The notes below the pieces were generated by a model, which was given only the letters and a program-made list of their open reading frames with translations, was not told the DNA's origin and did not search any database. A stretch of 64,000 nucleotides of DNA from Paenibacillus odorifer (GTDB lineage Bacteria > Bacillota > Bacilli > Paenibacillales > Paenibacillaceae), in contig NZ_CP009428.1 of NCBI RefSeq assembly GCF_000758725.1, forward strand, positions 186,001 through 250,000. Reading direction: 5' to 3'. Of this stretch, positions 1 through 12,314 are shown piece by piece (the first letter of the stretch is position 1; each line of letters opens with the position of its first letter). The position numbers and the translations under genes were made by a program.

Positions 1-30
1 GGACTTAAAAAGTTTACCCGGGACGTTTTG
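1..30 (+). promoter_or_regulatory. Probable CggR operator, truncated by the window edge
   Basis: A GGAC at 1-4 and a CGGGAC at 19-24 form a direct repeat with a 20-bp period, 56 bp upstream of cggR. CggR of Bacillus is known to bind CGGGAC-type direct repeats ahead of its own operon, so autoregulation of cggR-gapA-pgk-tpiA-gpmI-eno is likely. The left part of the site and the promoter lie outside the window, so the assignment rests on two half-motifs. Confidence 0.5.
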
Positions 31-79
31 AGACCATGAACAAGGGAATAGAGGAAGACGAAGTTGCAGGAGTGAAAGT

Positions 80-1132
80 ATGCGTAATTTATTAGATATC
101 CAAAAGCAGCTTCTGCCTGATCTCATGGAAACCCTTAAGAGACGGTACACGATTCTTCATCAGATCATGCTGTCCGATATTATTGGGCGCAGAACGCTAG
201 CCGCTTCGCTAGATATGACTGAGCGGGTACTGCGTGCCGAGACGGATCTTCTGAAATCGCAAGGGCTTATTGAGATCGAGAGTGTTGGCATGCGCATTAG
301 CGCTGCTGGACGTAGACTGCTTGATTTGCTAGAGCCGGTTGTTAAGAGCCTATTTGGTCTGGATGAGCTGGAAGAGAAAATTCGAGCAACGTATGGTCTG
401 GATAAAGTTATTGTAGTACCGGGTGATTGTGAGTCATCGCCGTTCACCAAACGAGAGCTTGGCCGGGCGGGTGCGAAAGCACTGCTGAGTATACTTCGCG
501 CAGATGATACAGTTGCCGTCACAGGTGGATCGACGCTTGCCGATATGGCTGATCAACTGACACCGCCGTTGTCCCTTTCCTATAAGAACGCTTGGTTTGT
601 TCCGGCGCGTGGAGGATTAGGAGAGAGTATGGAGATTCAAGCCAACACGATTGCCTCAACAATGGCAAAGCGGGTTGGAGCCAACTACCGGTTGTTGCAT
701 GTCCCTGATTTGCTTAGTGGGGATGCATACCAATCGCTGGCACTTGACTCTAATATTGGAGAGATTGTACAAACCATCCGCAGTTCGCGTATTATTGTAC
801 ATGGGATTGGGGATGCCATTGAAATGACCCGCCGCCGCAAACTGGACGAGGCTACAGTCTCGGAAATCCAGGGTGAAGGGGCAGTGGCCGAATCTTTTGG
901 CTATTATTTCAATGAAGAGGGTCAGGTTGTCCATACCATGCTTACGATGGGTCTACGTCTAGAAGATATTATTCGGACAGAGAAAGTCATCGGTATTGCA
1001 GGAGGCAAACCCAAGGCCAAAGCCATTCATGCCATGCTGCGTTTCGGGCAGGAGAATATTCTCGTCACGGACGAGGCTGCCGCAGTAGAAATAGGCAAGG
1101 AAATTGACAATCAACTACAGCTATCTTCGTAG
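80..1132 (+). CDS. cggR: Central glycolytic genes regulator CggR (SorC/DeoR family)
   Basis: 350-residue transcriptional repressor of the glycolytic operon. The first 70 or so residues form a winged helix-turn-helix (TLAASLDMTERVLRAETDLL). The rest is the SorC-type sugar-phosphate binding domain, with the TVAVTGGSTLADMA loop near residue 150 and an IGIAGG motif near residue 310. CggR is known to respond to fructose-1,6-bisphosphate. The ATG at 80 follows GGAG at 68-71 with normal spacing. It is the first gene of the cluster and lies 115 bp upstream of gapA, the same order as in Bacillus subtilis. The length is normal and nothing looks damaged. Confidence 0.95.
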   Translation: MRNLLDIQKQLLPDLMETLKRRYTILHQIMLSDIIGRRTLAASLDMTERVLRAETDLLKSQGLIEIESVGMRISAAGRRLLDLLEPVVKSLFGLDELEEKIRATYGLDKVIVVPGDCESSPFTKRELGRAGAKALLSILRADDTVAVTGGSTLADMADQLTPPLSLSYKNAWFVPARGGLGESMEIQANTIASTMAKRVGANYRLLHVPDLLSGDAYQSLALDSNIGEIVQTIRSSRIIVHGIGDAIEMTRRRKLDEATVSEIQGEGAVAESFGYYFNEEGQVVHTMLTMGLRLEDIIRTEKVIGIAGGKPKAKAIHAMLRFGQENILVTDEAAAVEIGKEIDNQLQLSS

Positions 1133-1191
1133 TTTTTAGATTGCAGGCAATACAACATACTTCTTGCATCATACTTAACATTGTTGTCATG

Positions 1192-1209
1192 ACAGACCTC
1201 ACCGTCTGT
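1192..1209 (+). promoter_or_regulatory. Small stem-loop in the cggR-gapA spacer
   Basis: ACAGAC (1192-1197) and GTCTGT (1204-1209) form a perfect 6-bp stem with a 6-nt loop, about 40 nt before the gapA start. In B. subtilis the cggR-gapA transcript is cleaved near this junction and the gapA part is the more stable one. A 5' protective hairpin here would fit, but that role is inferred from position only. Confidence 0.35.
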
Positions 1210-1247
1210 TTTGAATAAATAAAACGAATTCTAGGAGGAACTATTCA

Positions 1248-2258
1248 ATGAGTGTAAAAGTTGGAATTAACGGTTTTGGACGTATTGGACGCCTTGCTTT
1301 CCGCCGTATTCAAAATGTAGAAGGTATCGAAGTGGTAGCAATCAACGACTTGACTGACGCTAAGATGCTTGCTCATTTGCTTAAATATGATACAACTCAA
1401 GGTAAATTCCAAGGTGATGTTGAAGTGCATGATGGCTTCTTCAAAGTCAATGGTAAAGAAGTTAAGGTTCTTGCTAACCGCAACCCTGAAGAATTGCCAT
1501 GGGGCGACCTAGGCGTTGATATCGTACTTGAGTGCACAGGTTTCTTCACAACTAAAGAAGCAGCTGAAAAACACTTGAAAGGTGGAGCTAAGAAAGTAGT
1601 TATCTCCGCTCCAGCTACTGGCGACATGAAAACTGTCGTTTACAACGTTAACGATGACATTCTTGATGGTACTGAGACTGTTATTTCCGGCGCATCTTGC
1701 ACAACTAACTGCCTAGCTCCAATGGCAAAAGTACTGAACGACAAGTTCGGTATCGTTGAAGGCTTGATGACTACAATTCATGCTTACACTGGCGACCAAA
1801 ACACTTTGGATGCTCCACATGCTAAAGGTGACTTCAGACGCGCTCGTGCAGCAGCTGAGAACATCATTCCTAACACTACTGGTGCTGCTAAAGCAATCGG
1901 TCTGGTTATTCCAGAACTTAAAGGTAAATTGGATGGTGCAGCTCAACGTGTTCCAGTTGCAACTGGTTCCCTGACTGAGCTTGTAACTGTTCTTGATAAG
2001 AGCGTTACTGTTGAAGAAATCAACGCAGCAATGAAAGCAGCTTCCGATCCAGACACTTATGGTTACACTGAAGATGAAATCGTATCTTCTGACATCAAAG
2101 GTATGACTTTCGGATCCCTGTTCGATGCTACACAAACTAAAGTATTGACTGTTGGCGACAAACAACTGGTTAAAACTGTTGCTTGGTATGACAATGAAAT
2201 GTCCTACACTGCACAATTGGTTCGTACTTTGGAGAAATTCGCTAAAATCGCTAAGTAA
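1248..2258 (+). CDS. gapA: Glyceraldehyde-3-phosphate dehydrogenase, glycolytic
   Basis: 336-residue NAD-dependent glyceraldehyde-3-phosphate dehydrogenase. It makes 1,3-bisphosphoglycerate in the cytosol. The N-terminal Rossmann motif [11 protein letters not shown] is followed by the active-site segment [12 protein letters not shown], with the catalytic cysteine at residue 151. The C-terminal [12 protein letters not shown] motif is intact. The start is fixed by AGGAGG at 1232-1237. It belongs to the CggR-controlled operon. Its codon use is strongly biased (GCT, ACT, GGT and AAA preferred), as in highly expressed genes. A 12-bp hairpin separates it from pgk. Confidence 0.98.
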   Translation: MSVKVGINGFGRIGRLAFRRIQNVEGIEVVAINDLTDAKMLAHLLKYDTTQGKFQGDVEVHDGFFKVNGKEVKVLANRNPEELPWGDLGVDIVLECTGFFTTKEAAEKHLKGGAKKVVISAPATGDMKTVVYNVNDDILDGTETVISGASCTTNCLAPMAKVLNDKFGIVEGLMTTIHAYTGDQNTLDAPHAKGDFRRARAAAENIIPNTTGAAKAIGLVIPELKGKLDGAAQRVPVATGSLTELVTVLDKSVTVEEINAAMKAASDPDTYGYTEDEIVSSDIKGMTFGSLFDATQTKVLTVGDKQLVKTVAWYDNEMSYTAQLVRTLEKFAKIAK

Positions 2259-2283
2259 TTGACTTGATATAAGCAACATCTAT

Positions 2284-2316
2284 AGAGCGGAAACAGAAAT
2301 TCCTTGTTTCCGCTCT
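2284..2316 (+). terminator. Long hairpin between gapA and pgk, probable attenuator or partial terminator
   Basis: AGAGCGGAAACA (2284-2295) pairs over 12 bp with TGTTTCCGCTCT, followed only by TTTC and not by a true U-run. It is more likely a 3'-end stabiliser or leaky terminator than a full stop, which would leave gapA mRNA in excess over the downstream genes. Confidence 0.6.
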
Positions 2317-2374
2317 TTCTAAATGTATTTCTTGTTTCCTGCTAGAAACAATTTTGGGTGTGGAGGAATTAATC

Positions 2375-3556
2375 ATGAACAAAAAAAGCGTCCGTGATGT
2401 AGAAGTAAAGGGTAAGCGCGTATTTGTACGCGTGGATTTCAACGTACCTGTAGAAGACGGTAAAATTACTGATGATACTCGTATTCGCGAAACACTTCCA
2501 ACCATTAAATATTTGATCGAGAACGGTGCAAAGATCATTCTTGCGAGTCATATGGGTCGTCCTAAAGGCGAATTCGTAGATTCCATGCGTTTGACTACTG
2601 CTGCTGAACGTCTGTCCGAGCTTCTTGGCAAACCAGTAGCTAAAGCTGACGAAGCAATTGGCGAAGCTGTAAAAGCAAAAATCGCTGAGCTAGGCGAAGG
2701 CGACGTACTTGTACTTGAGAATGTTCGCTTCTACCCAGGTGAAGAGAAAAACGATCCTGAACTGGCTAAACAATTCGCTGAACTGGCTGATTTGTTTGTT
2801 AATGATGCGTTTGGCGCGGCTCACCGTGCACATGCATCGACAGAAGGTATCGCTCATTTCCTACCGGCTGTATCCGGTCTTTTGATGGAGAAAGAATTGT
2901 CCGTTCTTGGTAAAGCTCTTTCTAACCCAGAACGTCCTTTCACTGCGATCATCGGTGGTTCGAAAGTTAAAGACAAGATTGATGTTATTGATAACTTGTT
3001 GTCTTTGGCTGATAACGTCCTGATCGGCGGTGGATTGTCTTATACATTCACTAAAGCACAAGGCTTTGAAATCGGTAAATCACTAGTAGACAACGACAAA
3101 CTTGACGTTGCTCTTGGATTCATCGAAAAAGCAAAAGCACTTGGTAAAAACTTCATGCTTCCTGTTGATGTTGTTGTTGCTGATAAATTTGGTGCTGACG
3201 CTAACACTAAGATCGTTGATTACAATGAAATCCCAGAAGGTTGGGAAGGACTTGATATCGGACCTAAGACTCGTGAACTTTATGCCGATATTATCAAGAA
3301 CTCCAAGCTGGTTGTCTGGAATGGACCTATGGGCGTATTCGAAATCGATAAATTCGCTGAAGGTACACTTGCAGTAGCAAAAGCTTGTGCAACTACTGAA
3401 GGTTACACTGTTATTGGTGGCGGAGATTCCGCAGCAGCAGCAGAGAAATTCCACCTGGCTGATCAAATGGATCATATCTCCACTGGTGGCGGTGCATCCC
3501 TTGAGTTCATGGAAGGCAAGGCGCTTCCTGGCGTAGAAGCACTGAACGATAAGTAA
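2375..3556 (+). CDS. pgk: Phosphoglycerate kinase
   Basis: 393-residue phosphoglycerate kinase, which transfers phosphate from 1,3-bisphosphoglycerate to ADP. The N-terminal substrate motif [11 protein letters not shown], the basic-patch segment SHMGRPKG and the C-terminal GGGDSAAA nucleotide loop are all present. The ATG at 2375 is preferred over the in-frame TTG at 2354 because GGAGGA at 2362-2367 sits 7 nt before it and the protein then begins [16 protein letters not shown], as in other Bacillales. It lies in the glycolytic operon, 26 bp before tpiA. Confidence 0.97.
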   Translation: MNKKSVRDVEVKGKRVFVRVDFNVPVEDGKITDDTRIRETLPTIKYLIENGAKIILASHMGRPKGEFVDSMRLTTAAERLSELLGKPVAKADEAIGEAVKAKIAELGEGDVLVLENVRFYPGEEKNDPELAKQFAELADLFVNDAFGAAHRAHASTEGIAHFLPAVSGLLMEKELSVLGKALSNPERPFTAIIGGSKVKDKIDVIDNLLSLADNVLIGGGLSYTFTKAQGFEIGKSLVDNDKLDVALGFIEKAKALGKNFMLPVDVVVADKFGADANTKIVDYNEIPEGWEGLDIGPKTRELYADIIKNSKLVVWNGPMGVFEIDKFAEGTLAVAKACATTEGYTVIGGGDSAAAAEKFHLADQMDHISTGGGASLEFMEGKALPGVEALNDK

Positions 3557-3579
3557 GACCTAAGAAGGAGGCAACATAA

Positions 3580-4335
<756 letters not shown>

Positions 4336-4336
4336 G

Positions 4337-5881
4337 ATGTCAGCTCCAAAACCCGTAGCTTTGATCATCATGGATGGTTTTGGTTTGCGTGGAACGACAG
4401 AAGGTAATGCCGTTGCTCAAGCCAACAAACCTAACTATGACCGTTACCTGAAACAATATCCTAACACTACACTCACTGCTTGCGGTGAAGCTGTAGGCCT
4501 TCCGGAAGGGCAAATGGGCAACTCCGAAGTAGGGCATTTGAATATTGGTGCAGGCCGGATCGTTTATCAGGATTTGACTCGTATCGATAAATCGATCCGC
4601 GAGGGCGAGTTCTTCGATAACGAAACTCTGGTTAGCGCAGTTAGAAATGCTAAGAACACTGGCAAAAAGCTTCACCTTTATGCGCTTGTATCCGACGGAG
4701 GGGTACATAGCCATATTAACCACCTGTTTGCTATGCTTGACCTAGCTAAAAAAGAAGATATGCATGAAGTGTATATCCATGCTTTTATGGACGGTCGTGA
4801 CGTAGCTCCTGATAGTGGGAAGAAGTTTGTCCAAGATCTAGTAGCTAAAATCGAAGAGGTTGGCGTGGGTACGATTGCAACGGTGTCCGGACGTTATTAC
4901 GCAATGGATCGTGATAAACGTTGGGAACGTGTAGAGAAAGCCTATCGTGCTATGGTTTATGGTGAAGGCCCTAAATACACGGATGCTGTGCAAGCCATCA
5001 CTTCATCTTATGAAAACTCGGTATTTGATGAATTCGTTGAACCTAGTGTAATTGTAGACAGTGAAGGCAAACCTGTAACGGCAGTAGAGAGCGGCGATTC
5101 CGTCGTGTTCCTCAACTTCCGTCCTGACCGTGCTATTCAATTGTCACAAGTGTTCACGAATCAAGATTTCCGCGGTTTCGACCGTGGTCCTTTGTTCCCG
5201 CAAAACCTGCACTTCGTATGCCTAACTACTTTCAGCGAAACGGTACAAGGTTATGTAGCCTACTCACCGAAGAACCTGGATAACACATTGGGTGAAGTGC
5301 TTGTTCAACAAAACAAGAAGCAACTGCGCATCGCGGAAACTGAAAAATATCCGCATGTAACCTTCTTCTTCAGCGGTGGACGTGACGAGGAGCTTCCTGG
5401 TGAAACCCGGATCTTAATCAACTCTCCTAAAGTGGCAACCTATGATCTTCAACCTGAGATGAGCGCATACGAAGTGGCTGCAGCCTGCGTAGCGGAAATC
5501 GAAGCGGAAAGACAGGATGCTATCATTCTTAACTTTGCCAATCCTGATATGGTTGGACATTCCGGCATGCTGGAACCAACAATCAAGGCTGTAGAAGTGA
5601 CGGATGAGTGTGTGGGTAAAGTAGTGGATGCGGTTGTTGCCAAAGGTGGCGTTGCCATTATTATCGCTGACCATGGTAATGCAGATATGGTATTTGACGA
5701 GAACGGTCGCCCGTTCACAGCTCATACAACCAATCCTGTTCCGTTCATCGTGACTACTGAGAATGTTGTATTGCGTGTATCCGGTATTCTTGCAGACGTA
5801 GCACCAACAATCCTAGATTTGATGGGACTTCCGCAACCTGCGGAAATGACCGGACAATCCATGATTGCTAGCCGTAAGTAA
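4337..5881 (+). CDS. gpmI: 2,3-bisphosphoglycerate-independent phosphoglycerate mutase
   Basis: 514-residue metal-dependent phosphoglycerate mutase of the alkaline-phosphatase superfamily. It begins [16 protein letters not shown]. The phosphoserine nucleophile lies in [15 protein letters not shown], and the metal-binding ADHGNADMV segment is near the C-terminus. The ATG at 4337 follows GAGGGGG at 4321-4327, which lies inside the end of tpiA; a longer in-frame opening from 4265 only overlaps tpiA. Length and order match the Bacillales glycolytic operon. Confidence 0.96.
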   Translation: MSAPKPVALIIMDGFGLRGTTEGNAVAQANKPNYDRYLKQYPNTTLTACGEAVGLPEGQMGNSEVGHLNIGAGRIVYQDLTRIDKSIREGEFFDNETLVSAVRNAKNTGKKLHLYALVSDGGVHSHINHLFAMLDLAKKEDMHEVYIHAFMDGRDVAPDSGKKFVQDLVAKIEEVGVGTIATVSGRYYAMDRDKRWERVEKAYRAMVYGEGPKYTDAVQAITSSYENSVFDEFVEPSVIVDSEGKPVTAVESGDSVVFLNFRPDRAIQLSQVFTNQDFRGFDRGPLFPQNLHFVCLTTFSETVQGYVAYSPKNLDNTLGEVLVQQNKKQLRIAETEKYPHVTFFFSGGRDEELPGETRILINSPKVATYDLQPEMSAYEVAAACVAEIEAERQDAIILNFANPDMVGHSGMLEPTIKAVEVTDECVGKVVDAVVAKGGVAIIIADHGNADMVFDENGRPFTAHTTNPVPFIVTTENVVLRVSGILADVAPTILDLMGLPQPAEMTGQSMIASRK

Positions 5882-5921
5882 GGTAAGGTATAACGCCTTT
5901 GATTTTAAGCTATACAAGTAA

Positions 5922-7241
<1,320 letters not shown>

Positions 7242-7265
7242 TCTGCTTTTATAGCAGACTTCTAA

Positions 7266-7292
7266 GACCCGCCGTTATGGCGGGTCTTTTTT
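7266..7292 (+). terminator. Rho-independent terminator of the glycolytic operon
   Basis: GACCCGCC pairs with GGCGGGTC across a short AT-rich loop and is followed by six T residues, 25 nt after the eno stop codon. Confidence 0.92.
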
Positions 7293-7368
7293 ATGATTTG
7301 AAGAAGATAGACTTCAATAGGTTTATCCTTATCTTGCAAGAAAAGCTACGACTTAACAGTCTAAGCTG

Positions 7369-7397
7369 TTGTATTACCGACAGCGCTATGATAAAAT
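7369..7397 (+). promoter_or_regulatory. Probable sigma-A promoter of secG
   Basis: A -35-like TTGTAT at 7369-7374 and a -10 TAAAAT at 7392-7397 are separated by 17 bp. The -10 is preceded by TGA, giving an extended -10. It lies about 75 bp before secG. Confidence 0.5.
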
Positions 7398-7472
7398 AAG
7401 AATACTGTTTATGTATCGTGATAACCTAAATTACCATAGATAGTGATGCTTAGGCGTAGGAGGTGGAAGTGA

Positions 7473-7706
7473 ATGGATATCTTTTTGAAAGTTGTGCTCC
7501 TGATTTTTTCCGTCGGTCTTATTGCGGTCGTTCTTCTGCAAAAGGGGAAAAGCGCGGGTCTTTCCGGTGCCATCTCTGGCGGTGCTGAGCATCTCTTTGG
7601 TAAAACAAAAGCTCGTGGTATGGAGCTCGTACTACAACGTGTAACTGTTGGACTTGCTGCTGGTTTCTTTATCATGGCGATTCTAGCTGCAGTTCTAATC
7701 GACTAA
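7473..7706 (+). CDS. secG: Preprotein translocase subunit SecG
   Basis: 77-residue membrane subunit of the SecYEG channel. Two hydrophobic segments (residues about 3-20 and 52-74) flank the conserved cytosolic loop [29 protein letters not shown], which is characteristic of SecG. GGAGGTGG precedes the ATG. The order eno-secG-rnr-smpB-ssrA is typical of Bacillales. A terminator follows directly, so it is probably monocistronic. Confidence 0.93.
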   Translation: MDIFLKVVLLIFSVGLIAVVLLQKGKSAGLSGAISGGAEHLFGKTKARGMELVLQRVTVGLAAGFFIMAILAAVLID

Positions 7707-7720
7707 AAGATCTACCGTAA

Positions 7721-7762
7721 GCCCTCGCTCTGTTCTAAATGGAATAGAGCGGAGGCTTTTTT
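7721..7762 (+). terminator. Terminator after secG
   Basis: GCCCTCGCTCTGTTC pairs imperfectly with GAATAGAGCGGAGGC and is followed by six T residues, 15 nt after the secG stop codon. Confidence 0.88.
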
Positions 7763-7780
7763 GTTATATTAAAAGGAGTT

Positions 7781-7807
7781 AAAAAGCACCTAAGGGTGCT
7801 TTTCTTT
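7781..7807 (+). terminator. Second hairpin with T-run downstream of secG
   Basis: AAAAAGCACC and GGTGCTTTTC form a hairpin 18 nt after the first terminator. The stretch from 7707 to the rnr start otherwise holds only this and a possible TATACT -10 box near 7950. Confidence 0.65.
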
Positions 7808-8051
7808 TCATATTCGCAAAGAAAAAGGCTGGATCGATAGGAAGTAAACCTGAAGGCGGCATGGATGTATTTCAGCATTTAAAGGAAATTTTGTACTGTG
7901 TTAACCTTTGGATGACAGTAACAGGGATGCGCAGGATTGATTTCGTGTATACTAGGGTATGAAGTAGTAAAGGTAAAATTTACTTGGCATTACTGCAGGG
8001 CAGGACAAGATATACATATTTGCCAGCGGCTTGAAGCCGCGGAGGGCTGGG

Positions 8052-10928
8052 GTGACGAACATGATAACACAAGAAATATTACTCGATTTCATGCGGGAAA
8101 CTGCATATAAACCAATGACTTATGAAGAGCTGGTGAGTCATTTTGCTCTAGAGGATAGCGAGGGGTTTAAAAAGTTCGAGGAACTGCTGATTGAATTAGA
8201 GCAGGATGGAAGAATTGTATTAACCCGTACTGCACGTTATGGCGTGCCAGAACGGATGGATTTGCTGCGTGGACGTTTACAAGCACATGCGAAGGGTTTT
8301 GCTTTTCTAATCCCGGATGATCGTGATCATCCTGACGTATATATCCATGCAAATGATCTTAAGGGAGCTATGAATGGCGATATCGTTCTGATTCGTATTA
8401 CCTCTAAAAGTCCGTCCGGCGGACGTATGGAAGGCGAAGTAGTACGTATTGTAAAACGTGGCGTGTTGCAGACGGTAGGTGTATTTCAGAACCTGGAGAC
8501 CTATGGTTTTGTGCTGCCTGATGATAAGCGGATTAATCGTGATATTTTTATTCCGAAACAATCCTTTAAAGGTGCTGTTGATGGTCAAAAGGTCGTTGTG
8601 CGAATTGTGAGTTATCCGGAAGGCCGAGCAGCGGCAGAAGGTGAAATTATTGAGATTCTCGGACATAAGGATGATCCGGGTGTTGATATTCTTTCCATTA
8701 TCCGCAAACATCAATTGCCTGAGGCATTTCCAGCTGAAGTGATGGATGAAGCCGATAGCGCTCCTGATTCAATTACAGAAGAGGAGATTGCGGAGCAAGG
8801 AAGACGCGACCTGCGCGGACTGAACATTGTTACGATTGATGGCGAAGATGCTAAGGATTTGGATGATGCGGTAAACGTACAGCGCTTGGAGAATGGACAT
8901 TACAAGCTGGGCGTCCATATAGCAGACGTAGGTTATTATGTGCGTGAAGGCTCTGAGCTGGATAAAGAAGCCTATGACCGCGGTTGTAGTGTGTATTTAG
9001 TAGACCGGGTTATTCCGATGCTGCCGCACCGTCTATCGAACGGAATTTGCAGCTTGAATCCACAGGTAGACCGGTTAACAATGTCCTGTGAAATGGAGTT
9101 TAACGAGCAAATGAAGGTTGTGAAGCACGATGTCTTTACGAGCGTGATTCGCACCAAAGAGAGAATGACTTACTCCAATGTTCGTAAAATTCTCGAAGAC
9201 GAAGATCCAGAGCTGCTGGAACGTTATAGTCCACTAATTGACGATTTCCGCCTCATGAAAGAATTGGCGATGAAGCTACGCGATGCGCGGATGCGCCGGG
9301 GTGCGGTTGATTTTGATTTTGAAGAGAGCAAAATCATCGTGGATGAGAACGGCAAGGCTGTAGATATCGTGAAGCGTGAACGTTCTGTAGCTGAACAGAT
9401 TATCGAGGAGTTCATGCTGGCGGCAAATGAAACAGTAGCTGAACATTTCCACTGGTTGAAGGTTCCGTTCCTTTACCGGATTCACGAAGATCCAGACCCA
9501 GAGAAGCTGCAAAATTTCATGGCTTTTGCGGCCAATTTCGGATATCACGTCAAGGGTCGTGGCAATTCGGTTCATCCACGTGCTTTGCAGGATTTGTTGG
9601 AGCAAATCCAAGGCACAAAGGAGCAGACGGTCATCAGTACGATGATGCTGCGTTCTATGAAGCAGGCAAAGTATGATGCGGAGAGCACGGGCCATTTCGG
9701 ACTGGCTGCGGAATACTATTCTCACTTCACTTCTCCGATTCGCCGGTACCCCGATTTGGTCATTCACCGCGTAATGCGTGAAGTGATTGAGAATGGAGGG
9801 GCATTGACCCAGAAACGGCATGATTATTTGTCTAGCCGGATGCCTGACATTGCTCAGCAGTCTTCGGAACGCGAGCGTGTGGCGGTAGAAGCTGAACGCG
9901 ATACGGAGCAACTGAAGAAAGCAGAATACATGCAGGATAAAGTAGGCGAGGAATTCGAGGCTATGGTCAGCAGTGTGACCAGCTTCGGAATGTTCATCGA
10001 GCTGGATAATACCGTCGAAGGTCTTATTCGTCTCAGTGCAATGAGCGACGATTATTATCATTTCGACGAAGGTCATATGGCGCTCATTGGCGAGCGCACA
10101 TCGCGTGTGTTCCGTATTGGTGACGAGGTGAAGATCCGAGTCGCCAAAGTAAATATGGATGACCACACGATCGATTTCGAGTTGGTCGACATGAAGCCAC
10201 GCGCGCCAGGCGAGCACCGCGGTGGTGGCTTTGCGGGCGGCCGCGGAGGCAAGGGCGGCCGCTCGGGCGGCGGCTTCATTAAGCCGGCCGGGGGCAAAGG
10301 CGCCGCGGGCAAGGGACGCGGCGGTAAAGGCAAGCCCGGCGGCGCTGCTGCAGGCGTGGGCAAGGGCAAGCCGGGCGCAGGTGTGCGCGCCGGTGATGGG
10401 CCGCGCGAAGCGGCCGGTGTTGGCGCAGCGGGCGGACGCGGTAAGCGGAAGCGCGGGCGCGAGGCCGGCGAGGATGCGAGCCGGGTAGTTGCTGCGCCGG
10501 GCGCAGAGCGCGGAGGCGAAGCCGGCGGCAACGCAGGCGCGCCGCGTGAGCGCAGCAGCGGGCGAGGCCGCGGCGGAGACACCGGCGGTGCCGGTGGTGG
10601 ACGCGGCATCAGCTTCGGCTTTGGCTCCGGCAAAGGCGGATACGGCGCTCCTGCGTCCGACTCCTCCGGCGGCGAAGCGCGGGGCGTGGACGGCAGCACG
10701 AAGTTCCGCAGCCGCGAGGATCGCGGGGGTAACTTTGGCGGTGGAGAAGGCCGTAACGGCGCTCCTACAGGCAAAGGCCGCCGCAAAAAGAAAACCAAGG
10801 GCGGGGTGTTCATCGGCCAGTCCGTGACACCAGGCAACGTAGAGACATCTGAGCAAGTCACTTCTAAACGAAGTGACAATAATGGCGGCGCTCCAGAAGG
10901 AGCACCACGTAAGCGTAAAAAGAAATAA
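8052..10928 (+). CDS. rnr: Ribonuclease R with a long Gly/Arg/Ala-rich C-terminal tail
   Basis: 958-residue 3'-5' exoribonuclease of the RNB family, which degrades structured RNA and acts with SmpB-tmRNA on non-stop mRNA. In order: an N-terminal helix-turn-helix-like region, cold-shock domains (residues about 65-230), the RNB catalytic domain with the metal-binding segment [16 protein letters not shown] near residue 270 and [16 protein letters not shown] near 565, then an S1 domain ending near residue 710. The last 240 or so residues are a low-complexity tail rich in RGG, GKG and AAG, ending in KRKKK. Typical RNase R proteins are under about 800 residues, so the tail is an extension. A GTG at 8052, 5 nt after GGAGGG, is preferred; the ATG at 8061 is an alternative. 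Base composition jumps to very GC-rich across the tail (about 10190-10780). Confidence 0.95.
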   Translation: MTNMITQEILLDFMRETAYKPMTYEELVSHFALEDSEGFKKFEELLIELEQDGRIVLTRTARYGVPERMDLLRGRLQAHAKGFAFLIPDDRDHPDVYIHANDLKGAMNGDIVLIRITSKSPSGGRMEGEVVRIVKRGVLQTVGVFQNLETYGFVLPDDKRINRDIFIPKQSFKGAVDGQKVVVRIVSYPEGRAAAEGEIIEILGHKDDPGVDILSIIRKHQLPEAFPAEVMDEADSAPDSITEEEIAEQGRRDLRGLNIVTIDGEDAKDLDDAVNVQRLENGHYKLGVHIADVGYYVREGSELDKEAYDRGCSVYLVDRVIPMLPHRLSNGICSLNPQVDRLTMSCEMEFNEQMKVVKHDVFTSVIRTKERMTYSNVRKILEDEDPELLERYSPLIDDFRLMKELAMKLRDARMRRGAVDFDFEESKIIVDENGKAVDIVKRERSVAEQIIEEFMLAANETVAEHFHWLKVPFLYRIHEDPDPEKLQNFMAFAANFGYHVKGRGNSVHPRALQDLLEQIQGTKEQTVISTMMLRSMKQAKYDAESTGHFGLAAEYYSHFTSPIRRYPDLVIHRVMREVIENGGALTQKRHDYLSSRMPDIAQQSSERERVAVEAERDTEQLKKAEYMQDKVGEEFEAMVSSVTSFGMFIELDNTVEGLIRLSAMSDDYYHFDEGHMALIGERTSRVFRIGDEVKIRVAKVNMDDHTIDFELVDMKPRAPGEHRGGGFAGGRGGKGGRSGGGFIKPAGGKGAAGKGRGGKGKPGGAAAGVGKGKPGAGVRAGDGPREAAGVGAAGGRGKRKRGREAGEDASRVVAAPGAERGGEAGGNAGAPRERSSGRGRGGDTGGAGGGRGISFGFGSGKGGYGAPASDSSGGEARGVDGSTKFRSREDRGGNFGGGEGRNGAPTGKGRRKKKTKGGVFIGQSVTPGNVETSEQVTSKRSDNNGGAPEGAPRKRKKK

Positions 10929-10965
10929 ATGACGGTTATGCGCTGCATAACTCTATAACGATACT

Positions 10966-10997
10966 AAGCACCGTCCCTCCTGTGGCGGTGCTTTTTA
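10966..10997 (+). terminator. Terminator after rnr
   Basis: AAGCACCG pairs with CGGTGCTT around a pyrimidine-rich loop and is followed by a T-run, 38 nt after the rnr stop codon. Confidence 0.88.
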
Positions 10998-11014
10998 ACT
11001 AATAATCAACTTGG

Positions 11015-11202
11015 TTAATTGCATTATGTGCAGTTAAATTTGGGTTATGTAGTAAAAGTGGTGGCTAATTGCATTTTGTACATCTAAATCTGATCAGTTA
11101 CCCATAATTGGTCTGATTTCGCTTTTTTAGCTGCAGAAAGTGCAACTAATTAGTTTTTTGGCGGTGATAAGGCTTAAATAGTTGCACGAAATACATTTAT
11201 AT
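11015..11202. repeat. Four degenerate copies of a ~22-bp intergenic repeat
   Basis: Three clear copies resemble TTGCAYTWTSTRCAKYTAAA, at 11015-11039, 11065-11089 and (inverted) 11125-11153; a fourth, weaker one lies at 11180-11202. They occupy the gene-free stretch between rnr and smpB (10998-11633). The rest of that stretch is AT-rich with a short repetitive ATAGG/TATAGG patch at 11236-11275. No credible gene is seen there: the one open frame on the minus strand has no ribosome binding site and an unnatural composition. Confidence 0.55.
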
Positions 11203-11633
11203 AGAAAAACGTAGGTGATAGCAAGTGAATAGTTAGAGGATAGGATAGGTACAGTATAGGATTGCACAGTATAGGTAAAAGCAGCGCTATTTGAATAGGC
11301 GTCGAATAGATGTATATCCAAGAAGAGGGAAGCGGATAATTGAGAACAAATAGGTAATAAGTAAATAGGGTAGATGGATATAGATATGTGGAGATTAGTG
11401 GAAAAACTCCAGATCAACTCAGCTTAATGCTTTTTTGTAACAAATGCTAGATATTGGGTAATGTTACTGACAACTCTATGACAAATTAGGTGAAGTATAT
11501 TTGGTTGAAGGTTCCTTGCGCTCACTTGATTCCATTTGTTACAATATAGATCAGACGTTCGATGGCTGTGTCGTTTAAGATTAGACAGACATGGTTACTT
11601 TAACTTATGAATATGATTCAAGGAGTGATTCTC

Positions 11634-12113
11634 ATGGGTAAAAAAGCAGACGGGAAAGTACTTGCCCAGAACAAGAAAGCTTCCCATGATTATTTTATCG
11701 AGGATACTTATGAAGCTGGCTTGGTGCTGACGGGTACAGAGATCAAGTCGCTGCGTAATGGCCGCGCTAATATTGGAGATGCTTTTGCTACGATCCGTAA
11801 TGGCGAGATTCAGATTCACAACATGCATATCAGCCCTTTTGAACAAGGTAACCGTGCCAATCCTACCGATCCCACACGCACACGTAAATTGTTAATGCAT
11901 AAGGAGCAAATTCATAAACTGCTGGGCTTGTCCAAGCGAGATGGGTTTACGATTGTGCCACTTAAGATTTATGTGCGGAATGGCTATGCAAAGCTGCTGA
12001 TTGGTCTTGGTAAAGGTAAAAAAGAGTATGACAAACGTGACTCGGCTGCCAAGCGAGATGCTCAACGTGATATCCAGCGTGTACTGCGTGATAAGCAAAA
12101 GATCGCCAGATAA
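11634..12113 (+). CDS. smpB: SsrA-binding protein SmpB
   Basis: 159-residue RNA-binding OB-fold protein that delivers tmRNA to stalled ribosomes. It begins [22 protein letters not shown]. Family hallmarks include [24 protein letters not shown] near residues 30-53 and the basic C-terminal tail [22 protein letters not shown]. The ATG at 11634 lies 8 nt after AGGAG at 11621-11625, whereas the upstream in-frame ATG at 11607 has no ribosome binding site. It sits directly upstream of ssrA, its functional partner, and downstream of rnr, which degrades the same mRNAs. Confidence 0.97.
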   Translation: MGKKADGKVLAQNKKASHDYFIEDTYEAGLVLTGTEIKSLRNGRANIGDAFATIRNGEIQIHNMHISPFEQGNRANPTDPTRTRKLLMHKEQIHKLLGLSKRDGFTIVPLKIYVRNGYAKLLIGLGKGKKEYDKRDSAAKRDAQRDIQRVLRDKQKIAR

Positions 12114-12164
12114 TCTGGGAGAACTAGACGATTCAAATGAGTTCCAGTTTCAACCTTCAATTCC

Positions 12165-12204
12165 TTTAACCCACGTGTTAAAGTGTTGATAAATGTGCTA
12201 TACT
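12165..12204 (+). promoter_or_regulatory. Probable ssrA promoter with an overlapping palindrome
   Basis: A -10 box TATACT lies at 12199-12204. An inverted repeat TTTAAC/GTTAAA (12165-12170 and 12177-12182) covers the -35 position, so no good -35 hexamer is seen. Transcription would start about 100 nt before the mature tmRNA 5' end. Confidence 0.4.
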
Positions 12205-12314
12205 GAGTAAGTAAGTTAGTTATTGCTTCGTTACAGTTTTCTTGAATAAGAAGCTGTAGATTGGATCTCTCTTGCTTGGAAGATCCGCTTGATCCGAAGC
12301 GCCCTTTTTAATGA

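Noticed and set aside
1713..2279. Minus-strand frame of 188 codons opposite gapA
   Set aside because: Antisense shadow of a highly biased gene; cysteine- and serine-rich nonsense without a start site. Similar shadows lie opposite pgk, tpiA, eno and the nucleotidase gene.
9276..10856. Very long open frame (526 codons) on the strand opposite rnr, and a proline-rich one at 10073-10948
   Set aside because: They mirror the GC-rich RNase R tail, have no ribosome binding site, and their Ala/Arg/Pro composition is a by-product of the opposite frame.
11127..11417. 96-codon minus-strand frame in the rnr-smpB spacer
   Set aside because: No ribosome binding site, composition typical of AT-rich noncoding DNA, and it runs through the degenerate repeats.
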